25,362 bases of DNA from a bacterium. GTDB taxonomy: Bacteria > Patescibacteriota > Andersenbacteria > UBA10190. Numbering within the stretch: position 1 is the first letter of the stretch; each line of letters begins with the position of its first letter. Shown piece after piece: positions 4,998 to 10,692 of the stretch. Position numbers and translations under genes: made by a program. Under the pieces are notes generated by a model. The model made no database searches. It saw nothing but the letters and a program-made list of their open reading frames with translations, and was not told the origin of the DNA. The stretch spans positions 1 to 25,362 of the forward strand of contig NZCO01000022.1 in the NCBI GenBank assembly GCA_002686445.1, written 5' to 3'.

Positions 4998-6317
4998 ATG
5001 CCAAAAACAAAGTTTAAGGCCCGCCGCCTCGCGTTCATCGGCGCCGGATATGTGGGGCTCGTTTCGGGTACCGCCCTGGCCGAGATCGGTCATACGGTGA
5101 TCCTCGTGGACAATAATAAAGAGAAGATCGCTAAATTGAAGAAGGGAGAAATCCCTATTTTTGAGCCTGGCCTGGAAGACCTGGTGAAAAAGAATGTTAA
5201 AGCAAAACGATTGAGTTTTACCACGAGCTTACCCGATGGCGTGAAGCAATCCGAAGTCATTTTTATCGCCGTGCACACTCCTCCGCAGGCTGACGGCAAG
5301 GCTGACCTGTCATTCGTCGCTGGCGCAGCGAGAGAAATCGCTGAGGTAGCTGATAATTACAAAGTTGTCGTAGATAAAAGCACCGTGCCGGTTCAGACCG
5401 GCGAACGCGTGGCTGAAACTATTGCCCGCTATAACAAAAAAGGCATCGATTTCGATGTTGTGAGTAACCCCGAATTCCTACGTGAGGGCTCTGCCATCGA
5501 TGATTTCTTGAATTCAGACCGCATCGTTGTCGGGGTGGAGAATAAGCGAGCGGAGAAGATCATGCGTGAGATATACGCGCCAATCGACGCTCCTTTTATT
5601 GTCACTGATGTGAAGAGTGCCGAGCTGATTAAACACGCTAGCAACTCATTCTTGGCCATGAAAATATCGTTTGCCAATGCCTTAGCCCGCATTTGTGAAC
5701 TTTCAGGAGCGAACATTGATCAAGTCGTGGAAGGCATGGGCGACGACCACCGTATTGGTCCCCACTTCTTGCAAGCCGGAGTTGGCTATGGGGGCAGTTG
5801 TTTCCCAAAGGATGTCTCAGCATTTATCGCCATTGCTGACGAGCTGGGTTACAAGTTCGATCTGCTCAAGGCAGTGGAGCAAGTAAACGCCGACGCGTGC
5901 GATCTCTTCTTAGAAAAGATTAAGGAAGCACTATGGGTAACACGCGGCAAAAAAATTGCGATGTGGGGATTGGCGTTTAAGCCCAACACTGATGACATGC
6001 GCAACGCACCGTCAATAAAGATTGTCGAAGCGCTCAACGCACAAGGAGCAACCATCCAAGCATACGATCCGGAGGCAACCGACACAGCCAAGCTAGTCCT
6101 GGGAGATAAAGTGGAATACATGAGCTCAAAGGATGCAGCACTTAGGGATGCAGATGCCCTCATCATCGTTACCGACTGGGATGAGTTTAAGAAACCGGAC
6201 TGGGAAAAAGTGCACAAATTGCTCAACAGCCCGATTGTTATCGACGGCCGCAACATGTACCAACCGAAGGAAATGGAGAAGCTTGGATTTGTATATCACA
6301 GCGTCGGACGAGGGTAA
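4998..6317 (+). CDS. ugd: UDP-glucose 6-dehydrogenase
   Basis: 439 residues, normal for the family. It oxidises UDP-glucose to UDP-glucuronate with two NAD+, feeding surface polysaccharide synthesis. The N-terminal Rossmann fold is FIGAGYVGLVSGTALAEIGH (about 13-32), with an acidic residue after it for NAD. VVSNPEFLREGSAIDDF and LIKHASNSFLAMKISFANA carry the conserved Glu, Lys and Asn. The nucleophilic cysteine is in GVGYGGSCFPKDV (about residue 265). The C-terminal NAD/UDP-binding domain holds GLAFKPNTDDMRNAPS. All key residues are present. Related nucleotide-sugar dehydrogenases (UDP-ManNAc) share the fold, but the motifs favour UDP-glucose. Transcribed alone from a leaderless promoter. Confidence 0.94.
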   Translation: MPKTKFKARRLAFIGAGYVGLVSGTALAEIGHTVILVDNNKEKIAKLKKGEIPIFEPGLEDLVKKNVKAKRLSFTTSLPDGVKQSEVIFIAVHTPPQADGKADLSFVAGAAREIAEVADNYKVVVDKSTVPVQTGERVAETIARYNKKGIDFDVVSNPEFLREGSAIDDFLNSDRIVVGVENKRAEKIMREIYAPIDAPFIVTDVKSAELIKHASNSFLAMKISFANALARICELSGANIDQVVEGMGDDHRIGPHFLQAGVGYGGSCFPKDVSAFIAIADELGYKFDLLKAVEQVNADACDLFLEKIKEALWVTRGKKIAMWGLAFKPNTDDMRNAPSIKIVEALNAQGATIQAYDPEATDTAKLVLGDKVEYMSSKDAALRDADALIIVTDWDEFKKPDWEKVHKLLNSPIVIDGRNMYQPKEMEKLGFVYHSVGRG

Positions 6318-6372
6318 CTGCCCCTGTGTTCCTGAGCAGAAAAGCTCTTGTAAAGCCACTAAAAAACAATAC

Positions 6373-6391
6373 GCCCCGCACGAAGCGGGGC
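6373..6391. repeat. GCCCCGC palindromic hairpin
   Basis: GCCCCGC (6373-6379), loop ACGAA, GCGGGGC (6385-6391). On the minus strand it is followed within six bases by a T6 run, so it could terminate minus-strand transcription. On the plus strand, after ugd, no T-run follows. Similar cores occur at 10502-10523 and 10602-10624. Confidence 0.6.
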
Positions 6392-6461
6392 ATACTCCTT
6401 CTCTTGTATCTTTACAATAGCACAGTATATGCCATCTTGTCAACTGGGGATGAGAAAGCAT

Positions 6462-6489
6462 TTGACAAAGATGTTGCTATCCGTAATGT
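6462..6489 (+). promoter_or_regulatory. Promoter of the pilin-like gene
   Basis: Perfect TTGACA at 6462-6467 and TAATGT at 6484-6489 with a 16-base spacer. Transcription would start near 6496, about 150 bases before the ATG. Confidence 0.6.
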
Positions 6490-6644
6490 ATAGCCATAGG
6501 TGTACTTGTATATGCCTACTCGTTCCTTATGGAGGGAAGGGGTATTTTTGTACAAGCATCAATACAGTTCGAAAGTTCGTTACAACACAGTTTCATTTTT
6601 TCCCCGTGTGAGCTGCCTCGTGCAGCCAAGGAAGGAGCGTCGTG

Positions 6645-7778
6645 ATGAGAACATCTTGTTCTATGAAGACGAGACGAGGCATGAGCATCGTCGAGATTTT
6701 GGTTGTGCTGGCCGTCATTGGTATCGTCGTGGGCCTTGGATGGCCGGCCGTCAATATGGGCATAAGTGCCTTCTCCGGCCAAAACGCCATGCAGAAGGTA
6801 TGGGTGAGCGCGGAGGAAGCGGTCGTCGGTGGCAACAGTCGCTTGATTGTGGACTACCAACGGGTACAGGGAGAGGCGACCGAGTACCTCTTCACGCACC
6901 AACCATTCGACGGCGCGACCGAAGTGGTGGGCCATCCGCAATACCAGGTGGTCCGCGGCAACGGTAACGTGTTCGTGCCCTGCCCAATCCGCTATCAGCA
7001 GACGAACCAGCACTTGCAACGGCAGGCTCTGGAACTTGCGATCACGGAATTTCAAAAGGGCCGACCAGACTTGCAGATCATCGAACGTCACGACCCGTAT
7101 CAGTACATTTCGACCGATGGAGGGGAAAACTACCTCTATGGTGTACGGCTTGACGTGAGCGCGATTGGCGAAGAACCGTGGATTACCGAGGCTCGCAACG
7201 CCAAGGCCAAGCGGAACGAAGGCAACCCGAATGCACACCCCAGCGACGGTACGCAGTTCGTGACGTTGGCAAAGGACAGCGGGAAGATCATCTTGCACGG
7301 CCATGCTGTGCCGAAGGCGAACGACCCGACCGGTGGACTGATCGTTTCCTTCATCGGATCCGACGGCGGTGAAGAATGGGCCCAGGTCAAGGACTACGCC
7401 CACGACGCACCGGTCACCAGCCAAGCGCAAATGCTCGTGTATGACGAAGGAAAGGCTTTGGTCTATATCCCGCTAAACCAACCGGTGAGCGGAATGGACT
7501 TCGGCAGAATCGTGCGGCTTTGCGAAGCGGCTCGTGTCGGATTCTTCGGCAGCGAACGCCACATCGGGTGGCAAGAGCTCAGTTGGGAACCGAAGCTGCA
7601 ACTCGCGCAGCCCCACCAGAAATCGCTGCTGCAAGGTATCGTGATTCGTTACGCTCGGTCCAGCGCTGGCAACGATCGTATCGACGCGCAAGAAGCGGCG
7701 GTCCCCGCGAACCCACCCACCGGTGACGCTAGCGTGGCCGCGCTGATCGAAAATGCGGTCAGTTCCGTACTGGACTGA
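6645..7778 (+). CDS. Type IV pilin-like protein with a duplicated unknown domain
   Basis: 377 residues. The start at 6645 has GGAAGGAG eight bases upstream; GTG at 6642 would add one residue. A 12-residue basic leader ends in RRG, followed by MSIVEILVVLAVIG with Glu at mature position 5. That is the prepilin peptidase cleavage and N-methylation signature, so the protein should be anchored or assembled like a pseudopilin. The remaining 320 residues are far larger than a typical pilin and are not recognised. Two regions, about 95-175 and 235-340, share a pattern with each other and with the two lipoproteins downstream. In this pattern a hydrophobic strand ending in VP or IPL is followed by about 20 residues with a helix, and then by a strand of the YGVRLDV/GIVIRYA type. 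An intrinsic terminator follows. Confidence 0.8.
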   Translation: MRTSCSMKTRRGMSIVEILVVLAVIGIVVGLGWPAVNMGISAFSGQNAMQKVWVSAEEAVVGGNSRLIVDYQRVQGEATEYLFTHQPFDGATEVVGHPQYQVVRGNGNVFVPCPIRYQQTNQHLQRQALELAITEFQKGRPDLQIIERHDPYQYISTDGGENYLYGVRLDVSAIGEEPWITEARNAKAKRNEGNPNAHPSDGTQFVTLAKDSGKIILHGHAVPKANDPTGGLIVSFIGSDGGEEWAQVKDYAHDAPVTSQAQMLVYDEGKALVYIPLNQPVSGMDFGRIVRLCEAARVGFFGSERHIGWQELSWEPKLQLAQPHQKSLLQGIVIRYARSSAGNDRIDAQEAAVPANPPTGDASVAALIENAVSSVLD

Positions 7779-7812
7779 CAAAAGGCCGCTACGGCGACCA
7801 CTGAAACTCACA

Positions 7813-7851
7813 ACGCCCCTCTCGATTCTCTCGAGGCGGGCGGCTTTTTTT
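7813..7851 (+). terminator. Intrinsic terminator after the pilin-like gene
   Basis: CGCCC.CTCTCGA (7814-7825) pairs with TCTCGAGGCGGGCG (7829-7842), followed by a T7 run with only C between. It is a strong Rho-independent terminator 35 bases after the stop. Confidence 0.85.
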
Positions 7852-7881
7852 ACCTGATCCCTGAATCACGCCTTACCTGAC

Positions 7882-7909
7882 TTGACAAATCTCGATGTGC
7901 ATCTATTCT
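7882..7909 (+). promoter_or_regulatory. Promoter of the 253-residue lipoprotein gene
   Basis: TTGACA at 7882-7887 and TATTCT at 7904-7909 with a 16-base spacer. The leader of about 70 bases begins with a hairpin TCAGAA GCAGGA TTCTGA (7922-7939) and ends in the Shine-Dalgarno GGAGGA. Confidence 0.7.
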
Positions 7910-7985
7910 ATGGGGGCACGTTCAGAAGCAGGATTCTGACACCAAACAAGCAAGTACTTTCCAACCAAGGAAATGGAGGAAGAAG

Positions 7986-8747
7986 ATGAAATTCAGGACT
8001 TCACTGTTACTTATTGCTTTATTCGTGGGCGTCGCTGCCCTGTCGGGTTGCGCTGAGTCCCACCCCGTCGCTGACAGCAATCTGCCGACATTCAACATCG
8101 GCGAAGGGGAAGCAAGGCCAGCCCGAGACCAACGCCACCACCGTAATGATGCCGAGGAGCCGACATCAGACTACCCACTTAAGATCGCCGCAAACGACGA
8201 CGGCGAACTCGAGGTGCAATATGGTGGTTCCGATGGCCTGCTCCAAAAGCAGCAGCTTATCGTGACGGTGGACGATAACGAAGAGTGGGCTTACGTCCCG
8301 CTACACGCTAGCGGCAAAGCGACACTCAACAACGAACGAATGGCTGCAGCACGAAGTGAATTCGAGCGACACCACCAGAAGCTGGCTGTCGTCCAAACGG
8401 ACACGGATGTGGCAGCTAGCGGCATGCTGTGGACTGGCGAGCACTCAAGCGAAGAAGTGTTGGTCGGGCTGAAGCTGCACCTGAGACCCAAGTTCGGTCA
8501 ATATGGTGACATGACGCTGGTGGGATGGCACGATCAGTCACAACTGACCATCATTCCAAAATCCAATGGCACTACATTCGGTATCCAAAAAGCAGACGCT
8601 GCTGGGCACGTGAACATCCGATTCGACCGAGTGGTCTATACACCCGCCGTTCGTGATGCCATGACAGCGCTGATGACGGCTATCGTCGATGCCGGGAACG
8701 CAGAAGGTGCCCCGGCGGCGCACATCGCCTCAGATCCCCGCGATTGA
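7986..8747 (+). CDS. Lipoprotein with the domain shared by its neighbours
   Basis: 253 residues. The start is fixed by GGAGGA five bases upstream. A signal peptide (MKFRTSLLLIALFVGVAA) ends in the lipobox LSGC, with Cys at residue 22, so the protein should be lipid-anchored outside the membrane. Residues 30-62 are polar and disordered-looking. Residues about 64-167 contain the pattern found in the pilin-like protein and the next lipoprotein. It reads a glycine/aspartate turn (YGGSDGLL), a strand, WAYVPL, a helix ending in SEFERHHQ, then VLVGLKLHL. The function is unknown. Promoter, Shine-Dalgarno site and terminator are its own, so it is monocistronic. Confidence 0.8.
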   Translation: MKFRTSLLLIALFVGVAALSGCAESHPVADSNLPTFNIGEGEARPARDQRHHRNDAEEPTSDYPLKIAANDDGELEVQYGGSDGLLQKQQLIVTVDDNEEWAYVPLHASGKATLNNERMAAARSEFERHHQKLAVVQTDTDVAASGMLWTGEHSSEEVLVGLKLHLRPKFGQYGDMTLVGWHDQSQLTIIPKSNGTTFGIQKADAAGHVNIRFDRVVYTPAVRDAMTALMTAIVDAGNAEGAPAAHIASDPRD

Positions 8748-8768
8748 GCACGATCTTCTCCACAACCA

Positions 8769-8804
8769 ACCGCACTCTAACAAGTTGAGTGCGGTCCTTT
8801 TTTT
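8769..8804 (+). terminator. Intrinsic terminator after the 253-residue lipoprotein gene
   Basis: ACCGCACTC (8769-8777) pairs perfectly with GAGTGCGGT (8787-8795), followed by CC and a T7 run. Confidence 0.9.
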
Positions 8805-8887
8805 ATTCCAAAGACAATATGTTACTTATTTGCTTTGTTAAGGCCATATTAGGTCATCTTTCTGTTCGTCTAACAAGAGCCCCGTCA

Positions 8888-8915
8888 TTGACAAAAAGCA
8901 TATATTTTCTACGCT
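8888..8915 (+). promoter_or_regulatory. Promoter ahead of a short leader or small RNA
   Basis: TTGACA at 8888-8893 and TACGCT at 8910-8915 with a 16-base spacer. Transcription would start near 8921. Confidence 0.55.
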
Positions 8916-8920
8916 GGTAA

Positions 8921-8977
8921 CAGGTGTTCAAGAAGTAACACCGCCAAAGAAAGCAGCCCGCCTGGGCCGTTTTTTTA
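8921..8977 (+). ncRNA. Candidate terminated leader or small RNA
   Basis: From the predicted start near 8921 the first hairpin is GGTGTT CAAGAAGT AACACC (8923-8942). Then comes a short GC stem, GCCC GCCT GGGC (8956-8967), and a T7 run. The transcript would be about 55 bases. Because the 51-residue gene and the lipoprotein gene start downstream, this may be an attenuator that limits their transcription, or a stand-alone small RNA. The terminator stem is short, which suits partial read-through. Confidence 0.45.
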
Positions 8978-9015
8978 TAGCCAAGTTCCTTGCCAACTTA
9001 ATAAGGGAGCTAGTC

Positions 9016-9171
9016 ATGAAGTTACGCTTCGCACTCAAAGTACTGATGTGCGTTCGCTGTATGACCATCGCCACCTTGCTGCCATTCTTGGCCGTCGGTG
9101 TGGCTGATCTAGATGACTACACGTGGGATGACCCAAACCGCATCCGACTTGTTACCTCAGGCGATGAGTAA
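9016..9171 (+). CDS. Small 51-residue secreted or membrane peptide
   Basis: ATG at 9016 follows AAGGGAG at a good distance, and TAA is at 9169-9171. The sequence starts MKLRFALKVLMCVRCMTIAT, has a hydrophobic stretch (about residues 15-30, TIATLLPFLAVGVA) and ends in an acidic hydrophilic tail (DLDDYTWDDP... TSGDE). That layout fits a signal peptide with a short exported tail or a single-span membrane peptide. It lies 29 bases before the next lipoprotein gene and is probably co-transcribed with it. No family is recognised. The good ribosome site and charge layout support a real gene, but its shortness leaves doubt. Confidence 0.6.
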   Translation: MKLRFALKVLMCVRCMTIATLLPFLAVGVADLDDYTWDDPNRIRLVTSGDE

Positions 9172-9200
9172 TTACACCACCTTCGGAAAAGGAGAATGAA

Positions 9201-9737
9201 ATGAAACGTTACCTCTACGTCGCACTGCTGCTGGTAGTTGCCCCGGGATGCACCATCGTATCAATGGATCCGACTGGCCTGTATGAGGGTGAAGAAACGC
9301 CTGCTTCGTCTGCCGTATCACTCCACGTTGTTGCTCCGTCGCAATACGACGGTAAGCTCTATGTGCTCAAAAAGCAGAGTGACCCTGACGACGAAACAGT
9401 GATGCTCGAGATTACGATGGATGAAACCCGGGCGTTCTTGCCGCTCGAGGTGCTAGGCCGACCCAGCGTGCACATGGAGAAGATTTTGGCCCTTTTGTCT
9501 GAGTTCGAACAAAAAACCGGCCGCAAGATACCGCCTGGAGGTGTGCAGTTCCTGAATCAACAGGAGGGAGGATCTGTGCGTGATAACGGGAATTGGGACC
9601 TTCATCAGTACGAGTTCACGTACGGCATTATGGTGGACCATATGCCAGCAAAGGCCTACGAACTTACATACAACTTCACACCACCACTGGGCGAAGTGCT
9701 CGTAAGTGGCCGGACCACGTCGGTGACTGATAACTGA
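9201..9737 (+). CDS. Small lipoprotein with the shared domain
   Basis: 178 residues with AAAAGGAGAAT just before the ATG. The signal peptide MKRYLYVALLLVV ends in APGC, with the lipid-modified Cys at residue 17. Residues about 40-147 follow the shared pattern: YDGKLYVLKKQSDPDDE, strand, RAFLPLEV, helix with LLSEFEQKTGRKI, a Q/N/G-rich loop, then YEFTYGIMVD. The C-terminus has one more pair of strands. The function is unknown. It is probably in one transcript with the 51-residue gene upstream. An intrinsic terminator follows ten bases after the stop. Confidence 0.78.
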   Translation: MKRYLYVALLLVVAPGCTIVSMDPTGLYEGEETPASSAVSLHVVAPSQYDGKLYVLKKQSDPDDETVMLEITMDETRAFLPLEVLGRPSVHMEKILALLSEFEQKTGRKIPPGGVQFLNQQEGGSVRDNGNWDLHQYEFTYGIMVDHMPAKAYELTYNFTPPLGEVLVSGRTTSVTDN

Positions 9738-9746
9738 CCCTAAACC

Positions 9747-9778
9747 ACTGCGAGTACGCACACTCGCAGTTTTTCTTT
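9747..9778 (+). terminator. Intrinsic terminator after the small lipoprotein gene
   Basis: ACTGCGAG (9747-9754) pairs perfectly with CTCGCAGT (9763-9770), followed by TTTTCTTT. The end touches the stop codon of the convergent nucleotidyltransferase gene. Confidence 0.88.
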
Positions 9779-10466
9779 ACTGTCCTCGTTCTTGTAACGC
9801 CTGCTCGGCCGCTTCTAGCTGGTCCTTGTCATTAATCGGTAACCAAAAGTCTGACTCAACAATCTTGATCTTCTTACCATATTCCTGGCTCAGTTTCGTC
9901 CAGACGTCGGGAGTCTCATATTCTCCGCGAGCTGAAGGCTCTACTCGTGCTTGGAAGAAATCCTGGTCCATCACCATATGCCCCGTCCAGACCAAGTCGG
10001 AGATGAACTCTTGAGGTTTCTCCACTGAACGAACTAAGTTACCATCGTCGTCCGCAACCAAAACCCCAAAGTTCTCAGGATGATCACTACGATGCGCTAA
10101 GACCGCAGTATCTTCCGCAAGCAACGCATGCATCGCTTTTTTGCTAATGAGGTCATCACCGATAGCACCTAACCACCGTCCTTCTGTCATGCCCTCCGCT
10201 GACCAGAAAGCGTGTGCCAGTCCCAGCTGTTCTTTCTGGACCGTATACTCCACCGGCCGCCCCTTGTAGTTGTCTTTGAAATGGTCGCGTATGGTTTGCT
10301 CGTGCGGCCCACCAACGACGAAAATAAGACCATCTATTTCAGCGGGTAGTTCGTCTAAAAAGTGTTCGATAAGGGGCTTCCCATTCACCGGCAGTAAGTG
10401 CTTAGGGCCTTCATAATGCTTGGCCATGCGCGTGCCTTTGCCGGCAACTAAAATAACTGCTTTCAT
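9777..10466 (-). CDS. Sugar-phosphate nucleotidylyltransferase family protein
   Basis: 229 residues with the NTP_transferase signature. AVILVAGKGTRM (about 3-14) is the nucleotide-binding loop, and PKHLLPVNGKPLIEH the sugar-binding segment. GAIGDDLIS is the metal-binding Asp strand, and SVEKPQEF the conserved Glu-Lys-Pro. Such enzymes join NTP and a sugar-1-phosphate to make activated sugars. Whether this one makes UDP-glucose, dTDP-glucose or a related donor cannot be told. There is no C-terminal acetyltransferase repeat, so it is the short form. Its product could feed the same surface-sugar chemistry as ugd (inference). Confidence 0.85.
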   Translation of the reverse strand: MKAVILVAGKGTRMAKHYEGPKHLLPVNGKPLIEHFLDELPAEIDGLIFVVGGPHEQTIRDHFKDNYKGRPVEYTVQKEQLGLAHAFWSAEGMTEGRWLGAIGDDLISKKAMHALLAEDTAVLAHRSDHPENFGVLVADDDGNLVRSVEKPQEFISDLVWTGHMVMDQDFFQARVEPSARGEYETPDVWTKLSQEYGKKIKIVESDFWLPINDKDQLEAAEQALQERGQ

Positions 10467-10483
10467 GATTGTTTTCTAATAAT

Positions 10484-10555
10484 AAAACGGTCGATCCGCC
10501 CACCCCGCGCCAAGGCGCGGAGTATTGACGCGACGGATCGAACCCGGGCCGTTTT
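10484..10555. repeat. Cruciform-like inverted repeat upstream of the nucleotidylyltransferase gene
   Basis: AAAACGG (10484-10490) and TCGATCCG (10491-10498) pair with CCGTTTT (10549-10555) and CGGATCGA (10534-10541), with a 7-base bulge (ACCCGGG) on one side. Inside is a second stem, CCGCGCC AA GGCGCGG (10505-10520). It lies between the gene start and the next gene's end, so it would be in the 5' region of the nucleotidylyltransferase transcript. Confidence 0.65.
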
Positions 10556-10601
10556 GTTGGCACGGATGCGGCCGCCGCCGCGACTCTAGAGAGCGTCTTC
10601 A

Positions 10602-10631
10602 TACCCCGCAGCTCGTGGCGGAGTATTACGA
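10602..10631. repeat. Second copy of the ACCCCGC...GCGGAGTATT motif
   Basis: ACCCCGC, 8 bases, GCGGAGTATT here matches the same layout at 10502-10525, where the spacer differs. The GC hairpin at 6373-6391 has a similar core. The motif may be a small dispersed palindromic repeat. Confidence 0.5.
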
Positions 10632-10670
10632 CGCCCAATAAGGCGTAGCCTTCGTTCTATCATACCTTGT

Positions 10671-10691
10671 CATACCGGCGCAACCGGTATG
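10671..10691. repeat. Perfect hairpin just after the FG-GAP protein gene
   Basis: CATACCGG (10671-10678), loop CGCAA, CCGGTATG (10684-10691). It begins one base after the stop codon of the minus-strand gene. It has no T-run on that strand, so it would be an mRNA 3' end stabiliser or a weak terminator. Confidence 0.6.
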
Positions 10692-10692
10692 G

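Larger units (their letters stand above)
6318..6644 (+). other. Non-coding stretch with hairpin, promoter and long structured leader
   Basis: 327 bases without a convincing gene. It holds a GC-rich hairpin (6373-6391), a promoter (6462-6489) and a leader of about 145 bases before the pilin-like gene. The leader has possible hairpins at about 6512-6530 (TTCCTT...AGGGAA) and GCTGC CTCGT GCAGC at 6612-6626, the latter three bases before the Shine-Dalgarno site. A known riboswitch class is not recognised. Confidence 0.5.

Noticed and set aside
6516..7430. Open frame of 304 codons on the minus strand
   Set aside because: It is antisense to the pilin-like gene, which has a ribosome site, prepilin signal and terminator. 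The antisense frame has none of these and no recognisable domain.
10484..10560. Possible tRNA on the minus strand (GGTTCGATCC resembles a T-loop)
   Set aside because: The flanking bases cannot form a five-pair T-stem in either register, and no acceptor or anticodon arm fits. The region is better explained as a bulged inverted repeat.
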